Origin: an uncultured Prevotellaceae bacterium
GTDB lineage: Bacteria > Bacteroidota > Bacteroidia > Bacteroidales > Bacteroidaceae
Reading direction: 5' to 3'
Assembly: GCA_902801375.1 (NCBI GenBank)
Contig: CADCIB010000013.1
Coordinates: 1-60,935 of the forward strand
DNA: 60,935 bases
Shown here: in pieces, positions 44,754 through 54,089 of the stretch
How positions within the stretch are numbered: the first letter of the stretch is position 1
Layout: each line of letters begins with the position of its first letter
The notes under the pieces: model-generated
Database searches by the model: none
The model's input: the letters and a program-made list of their open reading frames with translations, nothing else
What the model was told of the DNA's origin: nothing
Position numbers and translations under genes: made by a program

Positions 44754-47408
44754 TTATCTTACTATTGTCTTTTTTCCATTGGCAACAATGATGGTTTTTC
44801 CTTTCAGAGAATTTACCACAATGCTTCGACCCTGCAAGTCGTATCTGAGGAGGGGTGAGGGGTGAGAGATGAGAGGTGAAGGGTGAGCGATGCAGGTTGG
44901 GACGCCTTCAGCGATGAGCACCTGGCACTCTGGCGAAGACAGCGACGGCTGAGCATCGGCCAAGCCACAGACACGGAAGCTGTAGACCCCTTGCTGCAAG
45001 CCACTGAAGGCATACCACTTCTCACCGCCTGTGGGCACCCCAACACGACCATCCACCTCTGTGCGGTCGATAGCGGTACACAAAAGCATGACATCGTCGA
45101 TGACCACAAATCCCTCTGCCCGCTCGAAGCGTATGCGAATACGTGGCGCCGCAAAGGATGCTGTAGAGAGCACATCGTCGTGAGGAATGTCCACACAATA
45201 AGTGTCGGCTTCAGAAGAAGGCGTGATTTCTGCAAATGCACTCCATTGCTCTTCGTCAGCCATTTCGATGATGACCTTTCCTTCGGCTCCCTTCCCACGC
45301 ATCCAGAATCGCAATTGGTCGATGCGCTGCTCCGGGAAGCTCACTTCGAGATAGTCGCCGTCTTTTGACAGGCGTAGCGACGGAGCGGCATTGCCATAGT
45401 AGTCTTTCAGGGAATAGTAGGTGGTGCTGCTTGATGTCCATAGCGAGGGCATACCATCGGCTTTGTCGTCGAAGCCGTAGCCCTGTTCTGTGGGCTGAGT
45501 GGAGAAACTATGTTGGTAAAGCGTAACATGATAGTCGTCGGCATCTTCCACCTCCTGCCAGTGAGCCGTGAATCCTCCTGGGACAATATCGGTAGCCCAT
45601 ACCACCTCGGGGAAGCGCTCGGCAAAGACTAGTTTCTCAGTCTTCAGATCGCGTGTTGTTGCCGCTGAGAGGTACTCTCCGCGAACAGACCTCACCGATA
45701 TGGTGTAATCGGTATAAGGCAGCAGGTTTTCCACGGTGATGGTTTCCACCTGCGCGGTCTCCTTCTCCATCACGGACTTCCCTTCCGTGTCGTTCACTTC
45801 GATGAGATAGCGCACAGCCTCGTCGACCGTTTCCCAGGTGAATACGAACGAACTGTCTTGCACCTCGACAAGGCTGATGGCTGCTGGCGAAGGTAAACGA
45901 TAATCAGTGTCGGCTATCAAGAAGCGAATCAGTCCTTCACTGTCCTCAGTCAGTCCGTCGATAGTGAGCAGAGGACTATCTTCCCATGAGTTCAGTTGGA
46001 AGTGTGTGACATCGTTCGTACCCGGCATGGGGTCGCCCTCGCGGGAGCCCTCCGACCGTGTGCCATCGGCACATTCTATGTCGACGTGGTGGTGTGCCCA
46101 GTCGACATTCACTGTGTTTTTCTGCCATAAGGAGTCGACCTCGTCGATGTGCCACATCAGTAACCCATGACCATACAGGTACTCGTCCCATCCCTTCTGC
46201 TGGCGGTTCTCAAGCATGAAATACTCGTTAGGTTTTCCCGAGACTGGCACATAGTAGGCCTTATTGCTCTCCATCAGATGGGAGAGTTGCAACAGATGGT
46301 CGAGGTTTTTCAGTTCGGGGAAAGCCAACGTGTCGGGGGTGAGCCATCCGAGCACCATACGCTCGTAGGAAGAGAAGGTGGGCGGTGTGTTCATATCGTT
46401 GTTGTAGGACCCTCCAGCCATCGTGTCCCAGTAAGACACACCTACATCAATAGGATTGTAGGTGACGTTGTAAAGGTCGGGTAGTCCGAGGATGTGTCCG
46501 AACTCATGGCACACGGTACCAATTCCTGTTGGCACTTTCTGTCCGTCGGCACGGTAGCGTAGTTCATTGGAACAGAAATAGTGTCGTATGATCTTTCCGT
46601 TCAGTGTGAGGTTGATTTTCCAAGCCTCATCCAGCTCAGCGGCATGCGGCCAAATGAGCTCAGAGCCATTGGGTGTGTCGGCTTGTCCGTTTCCAGCGTA
46701 GATAAAGGCGACGTTGTCTACGACGCCATCGCCGTCGGCATCATACTCTGAGAAATCGACACCGAAGTCGCTATTCGCCTTCTCACAAGCCTCCTTGACC
46801 GCCAAGCCCATGTTGGCATCCTGGGTGCCGGCATCGGTGCCATAGAACGTTGCCTTTCCCGTCAGCTCTATTGGCCCGACGACGATGAACTCAGGGTCAA
46901 ACAGGTTGGCCGACGATACATGGTAGAAGTCGCGGGCAGAGCCATTTGCCCCATAATCGTTGGAAAAACCCTCTTCGTTGAGCATCCTTGTATAGAAATC
47001 ATTCGGGGCATCGACGGAAGAAAATTTCACATCGTTGAACTCAATCAAGACGACCAACGTCTTTTGATGTCCTATGGTCGGGAAATTGGAAATGAGCGGA
47101 TGCTGGTATTGTCCTTCTGCTCGCCTTGCGCTGCATACGGGTTTCGGAAGACTGTGATAGGCCATTCCCTTCACCCATGCCTTATCTACCGTGGAAGGCT
47201 CCAGTATACCAGTACGCGTATTGCGTAACAAGGGAGTACCATCGGGGGTGAAAAAAGCATGAGCATGCTCATCACCACGCATGACAACTGTGATATACGT
47301 TCCATCGGGCTGTCGCAGGATCTTGGGCTTAGGGTCGGCAGGAATGGCCATTACGGCATTCCATGTAAATATGGCAAACAGCAGGGCTGTCAAGGTTTTC
47401 AGTTTCAT
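44754..47408 (-). CDS. Secreted M6-family metalloprotease with T9SS-like tail
   Basis: 884 residues. Signal peptide to VMAIPADP. The zinc motif CHEFGHILGLPD (HEFGH at 301-305; Asp as third ligand, with the following Met-turn at YWDTMAGGSY) identifies the M6/immune-inhibitor-A-like family. Upstream is a propeptide with QPDGTYITVVMRGDE. C-terminal fibronectin-like and MAM-like beta modules follow. The tail (LRYDLQGRSIVVNSLKGKTIIVANGKK) is T9SS-like; a DNA repeat just before it encodes HPSPLISHPSPLL. It would degrade proteins outside the cell. Second of three consecutive secreted-protein genes on this strand; no typical promoter was found. Confidence 0.92.
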   Translation of the reverse strand: MKLKTLTALLFAIFTWNAVMAIPADPKPKILRQPDGTYITVVMRGDEHAHAFFTPDGTPLLRNTRTGILEPSTVDKAWVKGMAYHSLPKPVCSARRAEGQYQHPLISNFPTIGHQKTLVVLIEFNDVKFSSVDAPNDFYTRMLNEEGFSNDYGANGSARDFYHVSSANLFDPEFIVVGPIELTGKATFYGTDAGTQDANMGLAVKEACEKANSDFGVDFSEYDADGDGVVDNVAFIYAGNGQADTPNGSELIWPHAAELDEAWKINLTLNGKIIRHYFCSNELRYRADGQKVPTGIGTVCHEFGHILGLPDLYNVTYNPIDVGVSYWDTMAGGSYNNDMNTPPTFSSYERMVLGWLTPDTLAFPELKNLDHLLQLSHLMESNKAYYVPVSGKPNEYFMLENRQQKGWDEYLYGHGLLMWHIDEVDSLWQKNTVNVDWAHHHVDIECADGTRSEGSREGDPMPGTNDVTHFQLNSWEDSPLLTIDGLTEDSEGLIRFLIADTDYRLPSPAAISLVEVQDSSFVFTWETVDEAVRYLIEVNDTEGKSVMEKETAQVETITVENLLPYTDYTISVRSVRGEYLSAATTRDLKTEKLVFAERFPEVVWATDIVPGGFTAHWQEVEDADDYHVTLYQHSFSTQPTEQGYGFDDKADGMPSLWTSSSTTYYSLKDYYGNAAPSLRLSKDGDYLEVSFPEQRIDQLRFWMRGKGAEGKVIIEMADEEQWSAFAEITPSSEADTYCVDIPHDDVLSTASFAAPRIRIRFERAEGFVVIDDVMLLCTAIDRTEVDGRVGVPTGGEKWYAFSGLQQGVYSFRVCGLADAQPSLSSPECQVLIAEGVPTCIAHPSPLISHPSPLLRYDLQGRSIVVNSLKGKTIIVANGKKTIVR
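44847..44890. repeat. GGTGAGGGGTGAGAG-type repeat inside a reading frame (family F)
   Basis: On the minus strand it encodes AHPSPLISHPSPLL just before the T9SS-like tail of the M6 protease; relatives lie at 22689-22747 and about 26103-26135. Confidence 0.6.
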
Positions 47409-47460
47409 GATAGACTACAATATAATAGTGTCCTCCTTCGTCGTTCCTCTTAACTATTCT

Positions 47461-47500
47461 GAGATTTGACGCAACCCCCGAGAGATTTGCGCCAAATCTC
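47461..47500. terminator. Hairpin between the adhesin-like and protease genes
   Basis: GAGATTTG and CAAATCTC pair perfectly, with an inner CGCAA/TTGCG stem after one mismatch. It lies between the end of the 1522-residue gene and the start of the M6 gene on the same strand. It contains TTTGACGCAA, reminiscent of the 22-bp repeat core. No T tract. Confidence 0.45.
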
Positions 47501-47533
47501 AATAGCATCTTTCGATGATGTTCTTTTTTCGGT

Positions 47534-50500
47534 CTATTTCACAACAACCTTCACGGCTTTACCGTCGGCACGGCGTACGATGTTCACACCGCGCTGCTTG
47601 CTATCGATGCGGCGACCGCTCAGGTCGTACACCTGCTCTACTTGTTCGCTCTCCGTCTCAACAGACTTCACAGCGGTAGCCACTGTGTTCTCGCAGAGAG
47701 CCGACTCGCCAAGGTCGTACTTTGCACTGACGGCGAAGAGACCTCCCGTGGTCAGCGGATAGCTGTTGTCGGCAACAAGATCGAGCCATAAGCCAGAACC
47801 ATATACATTGTAGCCCTGCAGCTGCGGACCGGCTGCCAGCGTATAATGGAGGTCGTCTACGAGGGTTGCATAGTCGTTGTTAGTCACATGGAAGGCCACA
47901 TACTTTGCATCCCCAGGCAGCGTCACAGACACATTATACCATGAGCTTGTCATACTGGAAGCATACGACAGTGTTTGCACCTTGTTGGTAAACGATGCGG
48001 GATTGTTGTCGGTCGTAGAGGTCAAGATATCGATGACGGGAGCCTGCGAATTGGTACATGTGATGAACGACAACTCTGTTCCACCCATAATCTCTGGCGA
48101 GATGAGCCAGTCGTCTTCTGGTTCGCTTGTATTGTCGCGACCTTCATCGTCTACTCCATAGTTACCCCACACGATGAGGCACTTCTCACCATTCTTCGGC
48201 ATGAATATCTGACCGTTGGTTCCACCCTCGGCGGGAGCCCATACATACCATGGAGCCACCTGAGCATAGAAAGGCCATGTAGGACCGTTGCCAGTCATCG
48301 AAGTTGCATAACAAGTATTGCGGTGGCCGTCACCGTCGACAGTCGTCCATCCGGCAATATTGTTGGTAGTGAAGCCAGGAATGTTCTCGAAGTCGAGGGT
48401 TACTTCACGTCCCTCCGGAACTTCTGGAGCCGTCCACTGCAGCATCTGGCTTGCCACCAGCAGGTTGGAGGGTGCTGGCAGTTCGAGCTGCTCGGGTGTG
48501 AGTTCTACTTCAGTGCTGTAGTTATTGTCCTCGTTGGTGTCGCCATCGGCTAAGAGTTCTGCGCTGTAAATAATCTCGTCTAATGCCACGGAGAGTGTCA
48601 GCGGGAAGGTGAGCTGCGCTGTCTCTCCAGGTGCGAGAGCCTGAGAACCTTCCACTTCTTCAATGGCTTCATCGTTGAGATAGAACAACACGCTGTAGTC
48701 GCTCAACGTCTCGCTGCCGCTGTTGGCCACGGTGACCGTGATATCGTGGGTTTCTCCCACAATGGGTGCATAGGGCTCGCTGATGGCTGTCAATGCCAAG
48801 TCGGCACCATCACATTCGTAGATGTTCCAGTTGTCGGCGAATATACGATACTGTGGTGTAGGCATGGAGCCGCGGAGAGCAATCTGTGCTTTCTTGCCAC
48901 TAAGGACGGAAAGGTCGAAGAAATGCTGCGTCCATCCGCTGTTGCCTGTGAGGCTTTGTGCGGGTGCCACCTCGAAGAACTCACTGCCATCGGTAGTGGC
49001 ATCGACGCTGACCGTCACCTCCTGGTCGAAGGCCATATTGTCGCCATGATGCAGCCATACGGAGAACATGGGATGTGCGGCATTGGTGAAGTCTATGCGC
49101 GGCGAACAGAAGCGTGCCTCACCAGGACCATTGGCCAAGTTGGGCATAACGAGCATCACCTGATCGTTGTTCTGAGCGGCAATCTTCTGGTTGTAGGCAG
49201 AGTTTTGGTCAACCGTCCATCCTGTTCCCGGCGTGATGCTTGCAGTAATCCAGGGACTATACTGTGTACCATTGCTTGCCCACGGCTCTTCGAAGGGCAG
49301 TTCGTAAGGTGTGCCTGCTACAACACCAACATTGAGGAATTCTGATTCGCCCTCATCGTTATAGGCAGTTACGCTGTAGGTGAGATAGTCTTGCTGGGCA
49401 ATGCCCTGATTGTCAATCTCGATAGTAGTCTCATTGCCATTGTCGACAATAAAATTGTGGACATACTGGCTGACGTATTGATAGACTTTATAGGAAAGGG
49501 TCTCTGGGTCGACATAACCACCATTGACACCCACCGTTGAGGGGGCATCCCACGAGAGCACCGTGCCGAAATCGTCGTCTTCCATCACCTTTGCCTTGAT
49601 GTTCGTGACAGGCAGTGGCACATCAGGACCGACATATACCCATATATTGTTGCGCATGCCTTCGCCCACTTCGTTGGTGGCGGCCACGCGATACTTGTTC
49701 CAACCCTTTACAGCGGTGACATCAAACGTTGTAGTTGCAGCGTCGCCAGTGGCAAGCTCTTCGTTGGCGAGGTTGTAGACGGTTATTTTGCTCACCTCAC
49801 TCAAGGCATTTCCTTTACTGTCGGCAGTGGGCAGCGTTACTTCGATGGTACCGCTGAGAGCGCCCTTCTCTGCAGGAGTGAAGGCCATCTCGGGTGCTGC
49901 TGGCAGCGTTGCTTCGCCTACTTCAGTGATGCTCATACCATAAATATTCCACATATCGTTCTCACCAAGGTCGTAGTTGTGGAAAGCGAAACGATACTCT
50001 CCGTCTTCCTGTGGCGTGAAATAGGTAGTCAGACTTTCAAACACATTGTCCTGACGGCTGTTACCTTCAAAATTGTAAGTCTTAGAGATGGTCTCAAGCT
50101 GAGTGTCTTGCGCTTCAGGGGTATTTCCCTTACCTACTGTAATGATGAGGTTGCCAGCACCACCCAGGTTATAGTTCAGGGCGTAGAGCTTGTCGGCAGC
50201 CAGTCGCACGGGAGGAGAAATGAGCCAATCGTCTTCCTCGCCATAGCTGGAGCTGACCATACCCCAATAGTTGTTGTAGCTCCACGTACGTGCCGTTCCA
50301 TTGTTGTTCACATTGAGGACGGTCCAAGAATCCAGGCAGTTAGAGGTATTGAAACCGTTGATGTAAGGCAGCGGAGCATAGTCGCCGGCGCAGACCATAT
50401 TGGTGACAGCAGGCAGACCTTCCACGCCATGCGACGAAGCATAGACGGAATAGGTATAGTTCTGAATCTCTTCGCCCAACGTAGCGTCGACACATGTAGT

Positions 50501-52102
50501 TTCGGTGATGCCTTCAGCAACCACCACGCCATCGGTATTGCGCACCACACGATAGGTGAGATCCTCAGCATCGAAAGGAGCGCCGAAGTCATCGTAGCGT
50601 CCCTTTGTGGGAGCTGTCCACGTGATGGTAGCCGTCTTATCCTCGATGCTCAGACTGGCATTACCCACAGTAGCCGGTGCATCGTAACCAGCAATGACGA
50701 TAGTGGCCAGCTTGGTTGGAGCAATATTCAAATCGTTGGCCGTGGGACTTAATGACAGCACCAGACGATTAGCACCATTGGGCAATTCAATGGTGCCTTC
50801 CACGGCAGCTCCATATTCCACTTGCGTGGGAAGCGTTGAAGTGGGATAGGTGCCGTCGGGAGTATTGACAGAAAGGCTCACACGCACTTTCTTTGAATAG
50901 TCGTAGTGCCATGTCTGCCACTCAATGTCTGTACCATCCTCGTATTTTGCTTCAGGAGCTGTAAATGAGATGGTGGCAGTATTGCCGTCCATGGTGACAT
51001 TGAAGTCCTCGACAGGCAGGAACGAGCGGTTGTTGTATGTAGGCGCGGGAACACTGGCCGGGCGGCGATAGAACCAGCTGTAGCCCGTACCACCGGGGAT
51101 GAAGTCATGTGGATCGACGGCTACGACGGCATTCACCGTATCACCGTAAATCGCCTGTCCCAGATCGGCATCCCAACGAATGAATGGTGCGTACGTGTCG
51201 ACATCGTAGAAGATGGTGCCAAGTTCCAAATCGAAGCGATTGAGTAACAGCTTATAGGTGTCGCTATTGTAGATCATGGGCTGATAATCGGCAACATAAC
51301 GTCCGGGGGCGCCAATGATACCTACCTTCTTTACAGAGGGTGCCACTACAGAAGGCACCTGACCCAGCATCAGACGGCCATCGGAATAGGTGATATACAC
51401 CGTACCATAGTTGATGGCCATACCCTTCATGGTGAAATTACCGCTTTCGCGGTTGATCACATAGTCGCCCAACATACCAAGGAGTTTGAAGCTTACTGTC
51501 TCAGGATCGAAGAGTCCAAAGTAGTACTCGTCGTTACCTCCTGACACATAGCGATTCTGCGACACACCATAGATAAGGCCAGACTGGTCGTCGTAGACAA
51601 GCCACTTTGGCACATAACGGTTGTCCATGTCGGGCACGTCAACGGTCTTGGAACTAAGCTCTTCCAAGGTGTTGGCATCAAACTCGGTGAGGGTCATCGT
51701 CTGATAGGCGCCTGTCCAATGGTCGGTCTTCGAGATGCAATACAGTCGGTCGCCCTTCACGTATGCCCAAGGAGAGAGCTTCGCATTGCTCGACACGGTG
51801 TCGCAGGCAAAGGCTGGATTGCCGTCGGCGTCCTTGATGTTGAAATTCACCATGCCACCTGTTGGCGTTACGCCGTCGCTCTTCACACCAGCCGCCGAGT
51901 TGAAACCAGTGTACTTATACACGGTATCGTCCTCCGGGGCATCCGGACTGTGAAGCACAGGGCTACTGTTCACTACGGCAGCATCCTTGCCTGGCAAGGG
52001 CTGCGGGGTTTCCACATTCACAGCCTGCTGCGCTTGCAAAGGCAAGCCCAAGACAAAGGCCAGAGAAACCATTGATAATCTTGTAAACATAAGCTTAAAC
52101 AT
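47534..52102 (-). CDS. Giant adhesin-like secreted protein with T9SS-like tail
   Basis: 1522 residues from ATG 52102 (52090 is an alternative; the longer frame upstream runs through the promoter). Signal peptide to PLQAQ. It has a series of Fn3-like domains and three cleaved-adhesin/choice-of-anchor-J-type modules (DDWLISPPVRLAADK; a central HHGDNMAFDQEVTVSVD; and PEDDWLISPEIMGGTELSF), a CARDB-like domain (PYAPIVGETHDITVTVANSG ... NEDNNYSTEV), and a tail (VYDLSGRRIDSKQRGV ... KAVKVVVK) like a T9SS signal. These modules occur in gingipain-type hemagglutinins. Probably surface-bound. A consensus promoter drives it, divergent from a TPR-AraC regulator gene. Confidence 0.9.
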   Translation of the reverse strand: MFKLMFTRLSMVSLAFVLGLPLQAQQAVNVETPQPLPGKDAAVVNSSPVLHSPDAPEDDTVYKYTGFNSAAGVKSDGVTPTGGMVNFNIKDADGNPAFACDTVSSNAKLSPWAYVKGDRLYCISKTDHWTGAYQTMTLTEFDANTLEELSSKTVDVPDMDNRYVPKWLVYDDQSGLIYGVSQNRYVSGGNDEYYFGLFDPETVSFKLLGMLGDYVINRESGNFTMKGMAINYGTVYITYSDGRLMLGQVPSVVAPSVKKVGIIGAPGRYVADYQPMIYNSDTYKLLLNRFDLELGTIFYDVDTYAPFIRWDADLGQAIYGDTVNAVVAVDPHDFIPGGTGYSWFYRRPASVPAPTYNNRSFLPVEDFNVTMDGNTATISFTAPEAKYEDGTDIEWQTWHYDYSKKVRVSLSVNTPDGTYPTSTLPTQVEYGAAVEGTIELPNGANRLVLSLSPTANDLNIAPTKLATIVIAGYDAPATVGNASLSIEDKTATITWTAPTKGRYDDFGAPFDAEDLTYRVVRNTDGVVVAEGITETTCVDATLGEEIQNYTYSVYASSHGVEGLPAVTNMVCAGDYAPLPYINGFNTSNCLDSWTVLNVNNNGTARTWSYNNYWGMVSSSYGEEDDWLISPPVRLAADKLYALNYNLGGAGNLIITVGKGNTPEAQDTQLETISKTYNFEGNSRQDNVFESLTTYFTPQEDGEYRFAFHNYDLGENDMWNIYGMSITEVGEATLPAAPEMAFTPAEKGALSGTIEVTLPTADSKGNALSEVSKITVYNLANEELATGDAATTTFDVTAVKGWNKYRVAATNEVGEGMRNNIWVYVGPDVPLPVTNIKAKVMEDDDFGTVLSWDAPSTVGVNGGYVDPETLSYKVYQYVSQYVHNFIVDNGNETTIEIDNQGIAQQDYLTYSVTAYNDEGESEFLNVGVVAGTPYELPFEEPWASNGTQYSPWITASITPGTGWTVDQNSAYNQKIAAQNNDQVMLVMPNLANGPGEARFCSPRIDFTNAAHPMFSVWLHHGDNMAFDQEVTVSVDATTDGSEFFEVAPAQSLTGNSGWTQHFFDLSVLSGKKAQIALRGSMPTPQYRIFADNWNIYECDGADLALTAISEPYAPIVGETHDITVTVANSGSETLSDYSVLFYLNDEAIEEVEGSQALAPGETAQLTFPLTLSVALDEIIYSAELLADGDTNEDNNYSTEVELTPEQLELPAPSNLLVASQMLQWTAPEVPEGREVTLDFENIPGFTTNNIAGWTTVDGDGHRNTCYATSMTGNGPTWPFYAQVAPWYVWAPAEGGTNGQIFMPKNGEKCLIVWGNYGVDDEGRDNTSEPEDDWLISPEIMGGTELSFITCTNSQAPVIDILTSTTDNNPASFTNKVQTLSYASSMTSSWYNVSVTLPGDAKYVAFHVTNNDYATLVDDLHYTLAAGPQLQGYNVYGSGLWLDLVADNSYPLTTGGLFAVSAKYDLGESALCENTVATAVKSVETESEQVEQVYDLSGRRIDSKQRGVNIVRRADGKAVKVVVK

Positions 52103-52140
52103 TAATTGATTGAATGATAATGAAAAAAATATTCTGGCCG

Positions 52141-52172
52141 CAAAATTATCGAAAAAGATGGAAAACAGCAAG
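52141..52172 (-). promoter_or_regulatory. Promoter of the adhesin-like gene
   Basis: On the minus strand: CTTG (52169-52172), a 20-bp spacer, then TAATTTTG (52141-52148). Confidence 0.72.
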
Positions 52173-52189
52173 GAAAAAGGCCTTCCCCT

Positions 52190-52220
52190 CTTCCTGTTTT
52201 TCAAAAATAGGAAGAAAAAC
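52190..52220. promoter_or_regulatory. Overlapping dyads between divergent promoters
   Basis: CTTCCT (52190-52195) pairs with AGGAAG (52209-52214), and GTTTTTC (52196-52202) with GAAAAAC (52214-52220). It lies in the 47 bp between the two outward promoters and is a candidate regulator site. Confidence 0.4.
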
Positions 52221-52251
52221 TTGCCTTTTTCAAAAACAATTCGTATTTTTG
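52220..52251 (+). promoter_or_regulatory. Promoter of the TPR-AraC regulator gene
   Basis: CTTG (52220-52223), a 20-bp spacer, then TATTTTTG (52244-52251). Confidence 0.72.
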
Positions 52252-52277
52252 CAGCCGAAACAACACTCATTTGGGAA

Positions 52278-53810
52278 ATGGACAACTACACACTTCATAC
52301 CTCATATATCACACTCATCCGGTGTCTCATCCTATCCTTTATTCTATCTTTTGCCATGCACGCCATGGCCGATGGGCAGGTGGATGACCGCCTACGGCAA
52401 CTCATCGCTGAAGGAAACACCCTGGCGCAGGCCGAACAATACAGTGATGCGCTTGAACGTTTCACCACCGCCCTGAAACTGGCCGAGAAGGAGAAGCATG
52501 CCCGCGGAATCTACATCAGCTGCATCAACATTGGCAACACGTTCACAAAGACGGAGGACTACAGCAACGCATTTTACTATTACAAGCAGGGACTGGAGGC
52601 CGCCATAAAGTCGGGCGACGAGGACACGGAGGCGATGGCCCTAATCAACCTGGTAGGGTGTTGTGCCGAGCAGAAAGACATTGAACAGGCAAAGCAATTC
52701 AACCAGCAATTCATCAATACAAAGATGCGCGACCTGAAGTTCAAGCACTACTATACCTTATATAATAATAGCGTCATTGCCAAACTGGAGGGAAAGTACG
52801 ACCTGGCACGCTACTACATCCTTGAAGCCATGAAGCAGATGCCCCCCAACCAGCACACCAAGGGTCTCGCACATCGCATAGACCTTGGAGACATCTGCAT
52901 GGAAGAGGGTAACTTTGCCGAGGCTGCAACCTATTACATCAGTGTGCTCGACAGTGCACAAACTGTGGGGTTGCTCGACTATAGCCGCTATGCCTGTGAA
53001 CACATTGCAGAAGCTTACGAGAAACTAGGGAAGCAGGAAGAAGCGGTCCTCTACCGCAACAGAGCCCTTGCCATCGGCGACACGCTCTTCAACCAACAGC
53101 AAATGAACTTAGCCAAGAGCAAGCTGAATACTTTTGAACGCGAAAAGCGTGAACGGAAAATCTTCTCGCTCAATACATCGCTCAACCTTTCACTCTTCGT
53201 CATCACCTTTGTGGGCATTCTGCTCCTGTTGTCGCTCATCTTTCTCTACGTCATCAGAAAAAAGAATCAAAACCTCATACAGTCCTACCAACTGCTCATC
53301 GAGAAGAACGCAGACCTCAGCAAACAGAACGAACAAAGCAAACTCCTACGCGAACAATATCTTTCAGCACTCGACAGAATAGAAGAAATAGAGAATGACG
53401 CTACCGCAGAAAAACCAGCCACAGCACAAAGCCCCTATCTCAACGACCAACAGATGACAAGACTCGCCAAGCGGATTACGGCTATCATGGAAGATGTCGA
53501 CACCATTTCCAATCCGGACTTCTCGCAGTCGAGATTGGTAGAGCTCACTGGATCAAACAGCACCTACGTGTCTAACGTCATCAACAACGTTTTCGGGAAA
53601 AACTTCAAAACCTTGCTCAACGAATACCGCATACGCGAGGCTTGCAAGAGGCTCGTCGACAAAGAACACTATGGCAACCTCACCATCGAGGCTATCTACC
53701 GCGAACTGGGATATGTGTCGCCCACCGTCTTTATCAATGCTTTTAAGAAGGTAAACGGCATGACGCCCTCACAATACCAGAAACTGGCGCGGGCGCAAAA
53801 CGATTCATAA
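52278..53810 (+). CDS. Membrane TPR regulator with AraC-type HTH
   Basis: 510 residues from ATG 52278, just after the promoter. An N-terminal hydrophobic segment (TLIRCLILSFILSFAMHAM), then TPR repeats in the periplasm (QYSDALERFTTALKLAEKEK, DYSNAFYYYKQGLEAAIKS, NFAEAATYYISVLDSA), one transmembrane helix at about residues 300-325 (LFVITFVGILLLLSLIFLYV), and a cytoplasmic AraC-type DNA-binding domain (LTIEAIYRELGYVSPTVFIN, then AFKKVNGMTPSQYQKL). Such proteins are membrane one-component regulators that sense peptide or glycan signals. Divergent location suggests it controls the adhesin-M6-Omp28 cluster; inference only. Confidence 0.9.
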   Translation: MDNYTLHTSYITLIRCLILSFILSFAMHAMADGQVDDRLRQLIAEGNTLAQAEQYSDALERFTTALKLAEKEKHARGIYISCINIGNTFTKTEDYSNAFYYYKQGLEAAIKSGDEDTEAMALINLVGCCAEQKDIEQAKQFNQQFINTKMRDLKFKHYYTLYNNSVIAKLEGKYDLARYYILEAMKQMPPNQHTKGLAHRIDLGDICMEEGNFAEAATYYISVLDSAQTVGLLDYSRYACEHIAEAYEKLGKQEEAVLYRNRALAIGDTLFNQQQMNLAKSKLNTFEREKRERKIFSLNTSLNLSLFVITFVGILLLLSLIFLYVIRKKNQNLIQSYQLLIEKNADLSKQNEQSKLLREQYLSALDRIEEIENDATAEKPATAQSPYLNDQQMTRLAKRITAIMEDVDTISNPDFSQSRLVELTGSNSTYVSNVINNVFGKNFKTLLNEYRIREACKRLVDKEHYGNLTIEAIYRELGYVSPTVFINAFKKVNGMTPSQYQKLARAQNDS

Positions 53811-53883
53811 CCCCCTACCCCTTCCGTCCAGACTGCACCATAGGGACTTCTTTCTGTATGTCCAATTCAGACAAAACAAAAGA

Positions 53884-53911
53884 CCTCACATCGCGCGATG
53901 TGAGGCCTTTT
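53884..53911. terminator. Bidirectional terminator next to tRNA-Val
   Basis: A perfect 22-bp palindrome (53884-53905, CCTCACATCG and its complement around CG) with a T run on both strands. It serves the AraC-type regulator gene on one side and the tRNA gene on the other. Confidence 0.8.
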
Positions 53912-53916
53912 TTGTG

Positions 53917-53991
53917 TGGGCGTTGACGGATTCGAACCGCCGACCCTCTGCTTGTAAGGCAGATGCTCTAAACCAGCTGAGCTAAACGCCC
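53917..53991 (-). tRNA. tRNA-Val(UAC)
   Basis: 75 nt on the minus strand. The acceptor stem GGGCGTT/AACGCCC (53985-53991 with 53918-53924) is perfect; the anticodon loop CTTACAA gives anticodon UAC (valine). D stem GCTC/GAGC and T arm with TTCGAAT are normal. The discriminator is A; CCA is not encoded. A terminator follows immediately. Confidence 0.96.
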
Positions 53992-54089
53992 TTACTTCGG
54001 AAAGCGGGTGCAAAGGTACGGCGATTAATTGAAACCGCCAAATTAATTAACAACTTTTACGTTTTTATCTCGTCCCGGAATACGCGATG

